From NCBI GenBank assembly GCA_900466475.1, contig UBMI01000031.1, positions 1 to 64,000 on the forward strand: DNA of 64,000 nucleotides, in the 5' to 3' direction. The stretch is from Hyphomicrobiales bacterium (GTDB lineage Bacteria; Pseudomonadota; Alphaproteobacteria; Rhizobiales; Rhizobiaceae). Positions 52,605 to 61,561 of the stretch are shown one piece after another (the stretch's first letter is position 1; every line of letters begins with the position of its first letter). The notes under the pieces are model-generated. The model had not been told where the DNA came from, did no database searches, and saw only the letters and a list, made by a program, of their open reading frames with translations. Both the position numbers and the translations under genes were made by a program.

Positions 52605-53060
52605 GTGAAGACAAATCGATTTATGGAGATGGCGTTAAAGGAAGCGCGCGCTGCGGGAGACCGCGGCGAAGTGCCGATCGGCGCCGTCGTCGTCGTCGAT
52701 GGCGTGGCAGTCGCGAGCTCCGGAAACCGTACGCGCGAACTCAACGATGTGACCGCGCACGCCGAGATCGCTGCGATCCGCATGGCTTCGGACAGGCTCG
52801 GCCAGGAACGGCTTGCCGGCGCTGATCTCTATGTGACGCTGGAGCCCTGCACCATGTGCGCGGCGGCTATTTCCTTTGCCCGTATCCGCCGGCTCTATTA
52901 CGGCGCGGAAGATCCGAAGGGCGGCGCGGTCGACAATGGTGTGCGCTTCTATGCCCAGCCGACCTGTCATCATGCACCGGAAGTCTATTCCGGCTTCAAC
53001 GAGACGGAATCGGCGGATATGCTGAGGGCATTCTTTTCGGAGAGACGAGACACGCAATAG
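52605..53060 (+). CDS. tadA: tRNA-specific adenosine deaminase
   Basis: Converts A34 to inosine in tRNA-Arg(ACG). A 151-residue deaminase with the zinc ligands in TAHAEIAAI (His/Glu) and PCTMCAAA (two Cys), and the substrate loop YYGAEDPKGGAV. A GTG at 52605 fits homologue length better than the GTG at 52587 or the ATG at 52623; no strong ribosome site is seen for any. Divergent from the RluB-like gene. Confidence 0.93.
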   Translation: MKTNRFMEMALKEARAAGDRGEVPIGAVVVVDGVAVASSGNRTRELNDVTAHAEIAAIRMASDRLGQERLAGADLYVTLEPCTMCAAAISFARIRRLYYGAEDPKGGAVDNGVRFYAQPTCHHAPEVYSGFNETESADMLRAFFSERRDTQ

Positions 53061-53123
53061 TGCCGGTCGCAAGCGCCGCTATGCTGACGCTGAGCAGTTG
53101 ATCGACGCTACGCCGCTAAAGTC

Positions 53124-53753
53124 CTACTGAAGGATCTGCCACCACTTTGTGCCGCTATTGGCGACCGCTGCATCCTTCTTGCGCTGCTTCGCCTTCTTCT
53201 GTTCCGGCGTGCCGAGATCATCGAGCTTTGCCGGATCTTCGACAGCGCGATATTCGGTCGGCGGATCGGAAATGTAGCGGCGCTGGTCGATATAGGCGCC
53301 CTTCTGCAGGGCGCGCGCTTCGCGATAGGCTTTGGTCTGGGCTTCCGTCGTCTGGCGCCCGCCTTCGATGGCAGAGCTGGCGAGCGGCGAACGATAGCTC
53401 GGATTGTCCGAGTTCTCGTCGGCTTCCTTGACGAGGCGCGTGCGGGCTTCTTCCGGGGATTCAACCCACTGCGGATTGTCCTTGTTGGCAACAGTTTCCT
53501 GCGGCTGAACGAGGGTTTCCTTCTGGTCCTTCGCGGGCATGACGAGCGTCGGACGCGGCGTATATTTCACGCCGACATTTTTCGGGCCGGCGCCGGTCAG
53601 CGAAACCGACTGGCCGAGGTCGTCGGCAAGCTGCTCCATGGCGGTCTTGTCGGTGCCGTAAGTCGGGCTGCTGGCGCAGCCGGACATTGTGGAGCTCGCC
53701 GCCAGAACAACAGACAGGCAGGCGCCCAAACGGAACCAATGCGTCGCTAACAT
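53124..53753 (-). CDS. Lipoprotein, unknown function
   Basis: A 209-residue protein with a signal peptide and a lipobox ending in TMSGC at Cys25, so it is lipid-anchored after cleavage. The rest is hydrophilic, rich in Glu, Lys and Gln, and probably largely disordered (EQKKAKQRKKDAAV near the end). It lies downstream of ileS on the same strand, with 131 bases between. No family known to me. Outer or inner membrane location cannot be told; the residue after Cys is Ala, which in E. coli would favour the outer membrane. Confidence 0.8.
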   Translation of the reverse strand: MLATHWFRLGACLSVVLAASSTMSGCASSPTYGTDKTAMEQLADDLGQSVSLTGAGPKNVGVKYTPRPTLVMPAKDQKETLVQPQETVANKDNPQWVESPEEARTRLVKEADENSDNPSYRSPLASSAIEGGRQTTEAQTKAYREARALQKGAYIDQRRYISDPPTEYRAVEDPAKLDDLGTPEQKKAKQRKKDAAVANSGTKWWQILQ

Positions 53754-53884
53754 GAAAACCCTTCCCGCATGCCGGAATCAGTACTGCCCACCGGACAAAC
53801 GTCCCCCTGACGCAAAAATCCGGCCATTTTCAGGCAGCTTTTACCGGATGAACACCATAAAGGCAATTCACCCGGCAAATATCT

Positions 53885-56812
53885 TCAGACCTGGATGCCG
53901 AGTTCGCGCAATGCGGCCGCATCACGCGCCGAAACATCCGGGTAGTCAGGATCGGAACCGACATCGGTGGTGATGCGCCAGGAACGGGCGCATTTCACCC
54001 CTTCGGCAAGCTTCGGAACGACAGCGACTTCAGGCACTTCCGGCAGGCGGAAGGCATCAGCCGGGCCGGCGTCCGCCTCGATCGTGATACCGGAGGTGAT
54101 GCAGACTTCGCTGAAATCCTGTCCTTCGAGCGCCTTGCGCAATTCCGCGTCGGCAACGTGGACCACAGGTGCAGCTTCCAGCGACGAGCCGATGCGCTTG
54201 TCCTTGCGCTCGATTTCGAGCGCGCCGGTCACGACGCTGCGGATCGCGCGGATCTTCTTCCACTTTTCGGCGAGCGCCTCGTTGCGCCATTCCGTGGCGA
54301 CCGGGGCAAACTGCTCCAGGTGCACAGAGACGGCTGAAGGATTGCGCGAGAGCCATGCCTCTTCCGTCGTAAAGGGCAGCATCGGCGCAAGCCAGGTCAC
54401 CATGCAATCGAAGATCGTGCGGATGACATAGAGGGCCGAACGGCGGCGCAGGCTGGAGGGCGCGTCGCAATAGAGCGCATCCTTGCGGACGTCGAAGTAG
54501 AAGGCCGAAAGCTCGACATTGGCGAAGTCGATGAGCGCGCGGGCAATCTTCTTGAAGTCGAAGGCGTCGTAGTTTTCGCGCACGAGCTGGTCGAGCTCGG
54601 AGAGGCGGTGCAGCATCAGCTGCTCCAGCTCCGGCAGATCGGCGAGCGCGATGACCTCGCCCTTGTCGTGGGCCAGCGTGCCGAGCATCCAACGGATCGT
54701 GTTGCGCAGCTTGCGATAAGCATCGACATTGGTCTGGATGATCGTCTTGCCGACGCGCAGGTCGTCCGCATAGTCCGACGTCATGACCCAGAGGCGCAGG
54801 ATATCGGCGCCGGCATCCTTCATGACTTCCTGAGGTGCGGTGACGTTGCCCTTCGACTTCGACATCTTCTCGCCCTTCTCGTCCATGGTGAAGCCATGGG
54901 TGAGGACGGCGTCGTATGGCGCCCGGCCGCGGGTCGCCGCCGATTCCAGGAGCGAGGAGTGGAACCAGCCGCGATGCTGGTCCGAACCTTCGAGATAGAG
55001 ATCGGCCGGCCATTTCAGGTCGGGACGGTCTTCCAGCGTGAAGGTGTGGGTGGACCCCGAGTCGAACCAGACATCGAGAATGTCCATGACCTGCGACCAC
55101 TTGGCCGGGTCGTGCTCGTTGCCGAGGAAACGCTCCTTGGCGCCTTCGGCAAACCAGGCATCGGCGCCTTCGGCGTCGAAAGCATCGAGGATGCGCTGGT
55201 TGACGGCATCGTCCTGCAGCACCTGGCCCTGTTCGTCGACGAAGACGCAGATCGGCACGCCCCAGGCACGCTGACGAGAAAGTACCCAATCCGGGCGCTG
55301 CTCGATCATGGCGCGCAGGCGGTTCTGGCCGGCAGCCGGCACGAAACGGGTGTCGTCGATCGCCTTCAGCGCACGGGTGCGCAGCGTCGTGCCATCTGCC
55401 AGCGTCTTGTCCATATAGACGAACCACTGCGGTGTGTTGCGGAAGATGACCGGCTTCTTGGAACGCCAGGAATGCGGATACTGGTGCTTCAGGCGACCGC
55501 GGGCAAAGAGCGCGTTGCGCTCGATCAGCGCCTTGATGACGCGATCGTTGGCGTCACCCTTCTTGCCGTTGTCGTCGATGACGCGGGCGCCTTCGAAGCC
55601 GGGCGCGTCGGCGGTGTAGAAGCCGCCATCGTCGACCGGGAACGGGATCTTGGTTTCGATGCCGCGCGCCTCGATCTCGCGGCCATGCGCCATCCAGACA
55701 TCAAAGTCTTCGCGGCCATGGCTCGGTGCGGTGTGCACAAAGCCGGTACCGGCATCGTCGGTGACGTGATCGCCATCGAGCAACGGCACCGGGAATTCAT
55801 AACCGCCGCCAAAGCCGTTCAGCGGATGAGTGCAGGTGATGCCGGCAAGATCAGCAGCCGTGACGTTGGCGAGGCGCTTGTACTGTAGCTTCGCCTTGGC
55901 AAAAGATTCTTCAGCGAGATTATCGGCAAAGATCAGCTTTTCGCCCGGGCGCGGACCAAAATCGTTCTCGGCGACCGTGACTTCGTAGAGGCCGTAGGAG
56001 ACACGCGAGGAGTAAGCGATCGCCCGGTTGCCAGGGATCGTCCAGGGCGTGGTGGTCCAGATCACTACGGAGGCATCTAAAAGATTGAATTTCGCTTCCG
56101 CGCCGTCACGCGCAACAAACTTCACCGGGAACTTCACCCAGATCGTGTCGCTCTCATAGTCATGATACTCGACTTCGGCTTCCGCGAGCGCCGTGCGCTC
56201 GACGACCGACCACATGATCGGCTTGGAGCCGCGGTAGAGCTGGCCGCTCTTGGCGATCTTCAGGAGTTCGCCGGCGATGCGACTTTCCGCGTGGAAGTTC
56301 ATCGTCAGGTACGGGTTTTCGAAATCGCCAACGATGCCGAGGCGCTGGAATTCGCCACCCTGGATGGCGATCCACTTTTCGGCATAGGCGCGGCATTCGC
56401 GGCGGAATTCGATCATCGCCGACGGCTCGGTCAGGTCAGGCTTGGCCTTGCCCTTGGCGCGATAGTTCTCTTCCTCGATCTTCCATTCGATCGGCAGGCC
56501 GTGGCAGTCCCAGCCGGGAACGTAGTTGGAGTCGTAACCGCGCATCTGGAAGGAGCGGGTGATGACGTCCTTGAGGATCTTGTTCAGCGCGTGGCCGATA
56601 TGGATGTTGCCGTTGGCATAGGGCGGGCCGTCGTGCAGGACGAATTTTTCGCGGCCGGCGGCGGATGCGCGCAGCTTCTTGTAGAGATCCATCTTCTGCC
56701 AGCGCGCAACGAACTCCGGCTCCTTCTGCGGCAGGCCGGCGCGCATCGGGAAATCCGTTTCAGGCAGGTAGAGGGTCTTCGAGTAATCGATCTTTTCGGC
56801 TGTTTCGGTCAT
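53885..56812 (-). CDS. ileS: Isoleucyl-tRNA synthetase, with degenerate C-terminal zinc motif
   Basis: A 975-residue class I synthetase charging tRNA-Ile. The HIGH motif lies in GNIHIGHALN (about 68-77), KMSKS in EKMSKSKGNV, and the editing domain (CP1) with TTPWTIPGNRA is intact. The C-terminus normally carries a four-cysteine zinc motif (KCxRCW...CxRC). Here it reads KCARSW and later YPDVSARD, so only one cysteine remains. The ATG at 56810-56812 starts MTETAEKIDYSKT; an upstream in-frame ATG (56848) is less likely. Confidence 0.96.
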   Translation of the reverse strand: MTETAEKIDYSKTLYLPETDFPMRAGLPQKEPEFVARWQKMDLYKKLRASAAGREKFVLHDGPPYANGNIHIGHALNKILKDVITRSFQMRGYDSNYVPGWDCHGLPIEWKIEEENYRAKGKAKPDLTEPSAMIEFRRECRAYAEKWIAIQGGEFQRLGIVGDFENPYLTMNFHAESRIAGELLKIAKSGQLYRGSKPIMWSVVERTALAEAEVEYHDYESDTIWVKFPVKFVARDGAEAKFNLLDASVVIWTTTPWTIPGNRAIAYSSRVSYGLYEVTVAENDFGPRPGEKLIFADNLAEESFAKAKLQYKRLANVTAADLAGITCTHPLNGFGGGYEFPVPLLDGDHVTDDAGTGFVHTAPSHGREDFDVWMAHGREIEARGIETKIPFPVDDGGFYTADAPGFEGARVIDDNGKKGDANDRVIKALIERNALFARGRLKHQYPHSWRSKKPVIFRNTPQWFVYMDKTLADGTTLRTRALKAIDDTRFVPAAGQNRLRAMIEQRPDWVLSRQRAWGVPICVFVDEQGQVLQDDAVNQRILDAFDAEGADAWFAEGAKERFLGNEHDPAKWSQVMDILDVWFDSGSTHTFTLEDRPDLKWPADLYLEGSDQHRGWFHSSLLESAATRGRAPYDAVLTHGFTMDEKGEKMSKSKGNVTAPQEVMKDAGADILRLWVMTSDYADDLRVGKTIIQTNVDAYRKLRNTIRWMLGTLAHDKGEVIALADLPELEQLMLHRLSELDQLVRENYDAFDFKKIARALIDFANVELSAFYFDVRKDALYCDAPSSLRRRSALYVIRTIFDCMVTWLAPMLPFTTEEAWLSRNPSAVSVHLEQFAPVATEWRNEALAEKWKKIRAIRSVVTGALEIERKDKRIGSSLEAAPVVHVADAELRKALEGQDFSEVCITSGITIEADAGPADAFRLPEVPEVAVVPKLAEGVKCARSWRITTDVGSDPDYPDVSARDAAALRELGIQV

Positions 56813-57285
56813 GTGTGACAATCGCTTCTGGCGGCCCGAAAAGGGCACGCGGACATGAAATCTGTGGTGACGGAAAGCGCTCGCTCAGCTCAAGCGCCAA
56901 AAACCCGGACCTTCCGGCAACTTAGCGTGCGCGGAAGACCGGGCCGATAATTCGTATCGAATGCGCCAGCCGGAATTTACTCATCGCGCCGGTTCATAGG
57001 CGCTTTTGGGCGGAAAAGGAAGAGGGATTTCAGAGCCGCGACCTCACGAAAAGCTGCACGGGGAATGCTTCGTCCCAACCGAATTCAGGAACGACACTCG
57101 GGCTCTCGCAGTTGCCTGTGCCGGTCGGCAAGCGCTGGAAACAGGCGGGAGCTGCAATATTGTTGTTCCCGAGGCAAAAAACCCAACACCCCGTGTCGAT
57201 TTCCCGATTGCCCGAACGTCTTTGACTTGCGGGCATCAGAAATCCATCATGCCGATCAAACCCGCTCGCAAGGAGTGATGAGGAT
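56813..57285. other. Intergenic region between divergent ileS and MFS genes
   Basis: 473 bases with no convincing gene. It must hold the ileS and MFS promoters; no clear boxes were found for either. Short palindromes are ATTCG-TAT-CGAAT (about 56947) and CAATATTG (about 57157). No T-box leader was seen for ileS. Frames at 57006-57278 lack family features. Confidence 0.5.
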
Positions 57286-58500
57286 ATGAGCAGTTCCTAT
57301 CGTTGGGTTATCGTCGCGGCCGGCGCATTGATGACGTGCGTTGCGCTCGGCGCCATGTTTTCTCTCGCAATCTTCCAGCAACCGATCGCCGATGCGACGG
57401 GTTGGTCGCATGCCGGTATCGCCAGCGCCATGACGCTCAATTTCATCGTCATGGGCATCGGCGGTTTCTTCTGGGGTGCGGCCAGCGACCGGTTCGGGCC
57501 ACGCCCGGTGGTGCTGATCGGCGCCGTCATCCTTGGGCTGGCGCTGATGCTTGCCAGCCGCGCGGAAACGCTGCTGCAGTTCCAGCTGGCCTATGGCGTG
57601 CTCGTCGGCCTCTCGGCCAGCGCCTTCTTCGCGCCGATGATCGCCGCGACGACAGAGTGGTTCGACGAGAACCGCGGCCTTGCCGTCTCGCTGGTTTCGG
57701 CGGGCATGGGTGTTGCTCCGATGACGATCTCGCCATTCGCGCGCTGGCTGATTACAGCCTATGAATGGCGCCCGGCGATGATGATCATCGGCATCGGCGC
57801 GCTGATCCTGATGATCCCGGCGGCACTTCTCGTGCGCCGTCGCCCGTCGCCACCTCAGGATATGCATGAGGCCATGGTGGCTGCGGATGGCGGTGCTCCC
57901 AATCTCTGGAAGGTTTTCCGTTCGCCGCAATTCATCGTTCTCGGACTGACCTTCTTTGCCTGCTGCGCGGCCCATTCCGGACCGATCTTCCATATGGTAA
58001 GCTACGCGACACTCTGCGGCGTAGCCCCCATGGCTGCCGTCAGCATCTACAGTGTCGAGGGCCTAGCCGGCCTTGGCGGACGCCTGCTCTACGGCACACT
58101 GGCCGACCGGATCGGCGTGAAGCCGGTCATCATAGCAGGCCTGCTGGTCCAGGCGGCGGCCCTTGCCACCTATCTTGCCGTCAGCAAGCTCGGGGAATTC
58201 TATGCGCTCGCGGTCATCTTCGGCAGCGCCTATGGCGGCGTGATGCCGCTTTATGCGTTGCTGGCGCGTGAATATTTCGGCCCGCGCATCATCGGCACCG
58301 TCTTCGGAGCGGCAACGATGCTCTCCAGCATCGGCATGGCATTCGGCCCGCTGATCGGCGGCTGGATCTACGACACCTATGCCAACTATTCGTGGCTGTT
58401 CATCGGCTCCGCCCTGGTTGGGCTCGGTGCAGCAGCGATTGCGCTCGCGTTCCCGCCGCTACCCCGGCAGAAGGCTCAGCCTGCGCTTGGCACTGCCTGA
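57286..58500 (+). CDS. Major facilitator superfamily transporter
   Basis: A 404-residue protein with twelve predicted membrane helices in two halves. The first-half loop reads GAASDRFGPRPVV (about 63-75), the second-half counterpart GTLADRIGVKPVII; both are MFS signatures. The sequence resembles monocarboxylate/oxalate-type transporters (OFA-like), but substrate is not evident. It is the only plus-strand gene between the minus-strand ileS and ribF, and ends in a degenerate palindromic repeat. Confidence 0.92.
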   Translation: MSSSYRWVIVAAGALMTCVALGAMFSLAIFQQPIADATGWSHAGIASAMTLNFIVMGIGGFFWGAASDRFGPRPVVLIGAVILGLALMLASRAETLLQFQLAYGVLVGLSASAFFAPMIAATTEWFDENRGLAVSLVSAGMGVAPMTISPFARWLITAYEWRPAMMIIGIGALILMIPAALLVRRRPSPPQDMHEAMVAADGGAPNLWKVFRSPQFIVLGLTFFACCAAHSGPIFHMVSYATLCGVAPMAAVSIYSVEGLAGLGGRLLYGTLADRIGVKPVIIAGLLVQAAALATYLAVSKLGEFYALAVIFGSAYGGVMPLYALLAREYFGPRIIGTVFGAATMLSSIGMAFGPLIGGWIYDTYANYSWLFIGSALVGLGAAAIALAFPPLPRQKAQPALGTA

Positions 58501-58517
58501 CAGTTCTTCGTTTTTAC

Positions 58518-58549
58518 GCAAAACGCTCAAGCAGTTTTGCTGGAATTGC
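58518..58549. repeat. Degenerate palindromic repeat after the MFS gene
   Basis: GCAAAACGCTCAAGC followed by AGTTTTGCTGGAATTGC. The right half matches the tandem elements at 19045-19143; the left arm has decayed. It lies between the convergent MFS and ribF stops, like the copy after mntH. Confidence 0.5.
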
Positions 58550-59533
58550 TCAGCCGAAACAGAGCTTCCGGTCGAGCTCGCCGAGCGGCCTCACACCTGC
58601 GAGAAGAGCCCTCGCCTCCTCCTCGTCGCGCTTGATCTGCGCGACGAGCGAGTCCAGCCCGTCAAACTTCAATTCGGGGCGCAGATAGCCGAAGAAGGAG
58701 ACTGAACAGGTCTGGCCATAGAGATCGCCGCTGAAATCAAAGAGGTAGGTTTCGAGCAGCGGCGCACCATTTTCCGTCACCGTCGGGCGGCGGCCGTAGC
58801 TTGCCACCGCATCGTAGAGCCTGCCGCTTTCGGGGCGGAAGCGGACGGCATAAATGCCGGCTGCAAGTTCCGCCTCCGGCGGCAACTGCATGTTGGCGGT
58901 CGGAAAGCCGAGCTGGCGGCCGAGCTTCTCACCATCGATCACCTTCGCCTGCACCGTATAGTGATAGCCGAGCATGGCGGCGACCGAGGAGACATCACCT
59001 TCCTTCAGAAGTGCGCGGATATGGCTCGATGAGACGACATCGGTGTTCTCATCGCGGAAGGCGTCGATCAGGGTGACGCCAAAGCCATATTTGTTGCCGG
59101 CATCCATCAGGAAGGCAGGGCCGCCTTCCCGGCCGCGGCCGAAGTGGAAGTCGAAGCCCGTCACAACTTCCGAAGCGCCGAGCCAGTCCTTCAATATGGA
59201 GTGGATGAAATCCTCGGCCGAGCGCTGCGAGAATTCGTAGTCGAAGGGGTATTCAATGACAGCGTTGAAGCCCAGCTCTTCCAGGATACGGGCCTTGAAG
59301 GGCGCCGGTGTCAGGCGGAAGACCGGTGCATCCGGCTTGAAGACAGTGCGCGGATGCGGCTCGAAGGTCAGCACCAGAGCGGGAATACCGCGTTGCCGCG
59401 CGATATCGAGAGCCCGGTTCAGCACCGACTGATGGCCGCGGTGGACACCATCAAAATTGCCGATGGCAATGACGCCGCCCTTCAGATGTTCGGGCAGCGG
59501 CTCGCGGGTTTCGTTACGGTGGAACACGGTCAT
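58550..59533 (-). CDS. ribF: Bifunctional riboflavin kinase/FAD synthetase
   Basis: Makes FMN and FAD from riboflavin. A 327-residue protein with an N-terminal nucleotidylyltransferase (GNFDGVHRGHQSVLNRA at about 25-41, TGFDFHFG, SSSHIR) and a C-terminal kinase (about 190-320: KLGRQLGFPTANMQLP). The start at 59531-59533 (MTVFHRNE) is chosen because it lies just after the HAD gene stop (59548). The longer frame to 59572 overlaps that gene. Likely co-transcribed with the HAD gene. Confidence 0.95.
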   Translation of the reverse strand: MTVFHRNETREPLPEHLKGGVIAIGNFDGVHRGHQSVLNRALDIARQRGIPALVLTFEPHPRTVFKPDAPVFRLTPAPFKARILEELGFNAVIEYPFDYEFSQRSAEDFIHSILKDWLGASEVVTGFDFHFGRGREGGPAFLMDAGNKYGFGVTLIDAFRDENTDVVSSSHIRALLKEGDVSSVAAMLGYHYTVQAKVIDGEKLGRQLGFPTANMQLPPEAELAAGIYAVRFRPESGRLYDAVASYGRRPTVTENGAPLLETYLFDFSGDLYGQTCSVSFFGYLRPELKFDGLDSLVAQIKRDEEEARALLAGVRPLGELDRKLCFG

Positions 59534-59547
59534 CGGCTTCAATTCTC

Positions 59548-60396
59548 TTATGCGAGGCGCGGCATCCACCACTTGGGCGCAGCTTTTTCCCGTTCGAGAT
59601 AGGCGTGCAGGATCGCTTCGTCGGTCTCCCCGTTCAGCGTATATTCCTTAGCGTGGATACCGCCGCTGATGTAGAGAAGATCGAGGCCATAATTCAAGGC
59701 GCCGCGAACATCGGTCGGCATGCCGTCGCCGATCGCCAGCACACGATCGATCGGAAATTCGCCGTGCACTTCGCGGGCGGCGGCAAGGGTCGCCTCATAG
59801 ATCGGCCGGTGCGGCTTGCCGGCGATGCGGGTGGAACCGCCGAGCTGCTCATAATAGGCAGCCATCGCGCCGGCGCAGGGAATGATGCGGTGGCCGCGCT
59901 CGACGACGAGATCGGGATTGGCGCAGATCATCGGCACGTTGCGGGCTTTGAAGTCCAGCAGCATATCGGTGTAGTCCTCGGGCTTCTGCGTTTCGTCGTC
60001 GAAGAAACCGGTGCAGACGACCGACGTGGCCTCACCGGCCGCCGCACGCTCGATATCGAGGCCTTCCAGGATCGGATTGTCGCGCTCGGGACCAAGCAGG
60101 AAAACGTCACGCGGTCCTTCGGCAATCAGCGCGCGGGTGACATCACCAGAAGTGACGATGCGGTCATAGGCGTCGTCGGGCACCCCGATCTGGCGCAACT
60201 GCTCGACGACCTGCCAGGAGACGCGGGGCGAATTGGTGATGAGAACGACCGTCAGACCCGCGGCGCGAGCGGCCTGCAGCGCCTCGCCCGCTTTCGGAAA
60301 CGGATCGATGCCGTTATGCACGACACCCCAGACATCACAGAGCACCGCGTCATATTGATCGGTGATCTCGGAGAAGTTCGCAATCCGCTTTGCCAT
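59548..60396 (-). CDS. TIGR01459-type HAD hydrolase
   Basis: A 282-residue HAD phosphatase of class IIA. Motif I reads LCDVWGVVHNG (about 20-30), with the second Asp of the usual DxD replaced by Trp-Gly as in this group. TNSPR and GKPHRPIYE are motifs II and III, GDGMPTDVRGA motif IV. The family is commonly found next to ribF, which fits here, but its substrate is unknown to me. It starts at 60394-60396 (MAKRIANFSE). Confidence 0.9.
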   Translation of the reverse strand: MAKRIANFSEITDQYDAVLCDVWGVVHNGIDPFPKAGEALQAARAAGLTVVLITNSPRVSWQVVEQLRQIGVPDDAYDRIVTSGDVTRALIAEGPRDVFLLGPERDNPILEGLDIERAAAGEATSVVCTGFFDDETQKPEDYTDMLLDFKARNVPMICANPDLVVERGHRIIPCAGAMAAYYEQLGGSTRIAGKPHRPIYEATLAAAREVHGEFPIDRVLAIGDGMPTDVRGALNYGLDLLYISGGIHAKEYTLNGETDEAILHAYLEREKAAPKWWMPRLA

Positions 60397-60624
60397 TCCG
60401 CTTTCCTGCTTCGCTTTCGATCCCCGGTGACATTGCAAAGGCAGGCTTCATTGGCAAGGCATTTCCGCAGCGACGTGACAGATACAGCCAATGGCGGCTT
60501 TCGGCATGACTTGGGTTTTCGCTGACCCCACCGAACATGTCATTCGTTGAAGGGTGAGCCTGGCGTACCGGCTTCGGCGCATCGTCGAAACCGGCAAGGC
60601 ATATTACAGGCACCTCTGATGACA

Positions 60625-61116
60625 TCAGCCGTCCAGCCAGGCGGCAAGGCCCTCGAGCGTCTGCAGCCCGTATTCCACCGCGCCGAAACCGATGACCACC
60701 TGACGCCGCTTGGCACTGGGGTGGAGCTGGCGCAGGGTCAGCACGGTCTTGCCGTCGGCCTGCTCATCAAAGGTCACGGTAACGCGGAAACGGTCGGGGT
60801 CATCAGGATCGGGCGTGCCGTAATCCATGACGATCCGCTCGTTCGGCACGATCTCCAGAAAGCGCATGAGGTTCGCGAAACGATGCTCCTTGCCCTCGAA
60901 CATGCCCACCATATCGAAGCGCCAGATCCCGCCCTCGCGGATATCGGCCTCGTGGCTCTCGATGCTGAGGCCGGTCGGGCCGTACCATTTGGCCAGTGCC
61001 TTTGGATCCATCCAGGCGGCAAAGACCTTGTCGCGTGGGTGATTCAGCAGCTTGACCAGCACAATTTCGCGATCGAGCGACCAGGTCTCAAACGGGTTTG
61101 CCATGTCCTTCATCAT
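60625..61116 (-). CDS. SRPBCC (AHSA1-like) ligand-binding protein
   Basis: A 163-residue START-like fold of the AHSA1 group: REIVLVKLLNHPRDKVFAAW at the start, then WYGPTG, GGIWRFDM and a final helix. It overlaps the ArsR-type gene by 29 bases; start choices are 61116, 61113 or 61104, and translation is probably coupled. ArsR-SRPBCC pairs are frequent in bacteria, with the SRPBCC protein thought to bind a small hydrophobic ligand; the ligand is unknown. Confidence 0.88.
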   Translation of the reverse strand: MMKDMANPFETWSLDREIVLVKLLNHPRDKVFAAWMDPKALAKWYGPTGLSIESHEADIREGGIWRFDMVGMFEGKEHRFANLMRFLEIVPNERIVMDYGTPDPDDPDRFRVTVTFDEQADGKTVLTLRQLHPSAKRRQVVIGFGAVEYGLQTLEGLAAWLDG

Positions 61117-61444
61117 CCTCTTGCGTCTCGTCCAAATAGGCTTCCAGCCGATCCAGCCGCTCGGTCCAGCGCCGGCGCTCCGCTTCCATCCAGTCCGCCG
61201 CCTCGTCGAAGCGCGCCTGCACCAGCCTGCACCAGCGGCTGCGCCCGCGCTTCTCGCTGGCGATCAGCCCGCAATCTTCCAGCACCTTGAGATGCTGGGC
61301 GAAGGAGGGCAGCGCCATGTCGAAAGGCTCGGCCAGGACGCTGACCGGTACCTCGCCGGCAGCCAGGCGCGAGACGACCGCGCGGCGGGTCGGGTCGCTG
61401 AGAGCGTGAAAGGCAAGGTCGAGCGGTGTCGAGTGGTAGGGCAT
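61088..61444 (-). CDS. ArsR-type winged-helix regulator
   Basis: A 118-residue winged helix protein. The helix-turn-helix lies at about 14-60 (ALSDPTRRAVVSRLAAGEVP, then FDMALPSFAQHLKVLEDCGL). No metal-binding cysteine cluster of ArsR/SmtB type is present, so it belongs with the non-metal ArsR proteins paired with SRPBCC genes. It reads divergently from the RibD-like gene over twin palindromes that are probably its operators. Confidence 0.92.
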   Translation of the reverse strand: MPYHSTPLDLAFHALSDPTRRAVVSRLAAGEVPVSVLAEPFDMALPSFAQHLKVLEDCGLIASEKRGRSRWCRLVQARFDEAADWMEAERRRWTERLDRLEAYLDETQEDDEGHGKPV

Positions 61445-61485
61445 GTGGCCTATTAAAACGTCACCGATAGCCAGTCAAGGACAAT

Positions 61486-61533
61486 AAGGCACTTGCCTTA
61501 GTGTTCGGCCCTCGATACAAAGGCATATGCCTT
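61486..61533. promoter_or_regulatory. Twin palindromic operators for the ArsR-type regulator
   Basis: Site one is AAGGCACTTGCCTT (61486-61499) and site two the perfect palindrome AAGGCATATGCCTT (61520-61533). Their centres are 34 bases apart, and each is followed by AGTGT-x2-GGCC, so 25-base units are repeated. They lie in the 117-base gap between the divergent ArsR and RibD-like genes. Confidence 0.7.
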
Positions 61534-61561
61534 AGTGTCTGGCCTACAGATGGAGGCTGTC

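Noticed and set aside
54057..55888. Long frames of more than 420 residues on both strands inside ileS
   Set aside because: Shadows of ileS; no family features.
57006..57278. 90-residue frame before the MFS gene
   Set aside because: No family or start signal, ends just before the MFS ribosome site; most likely leader sequence.
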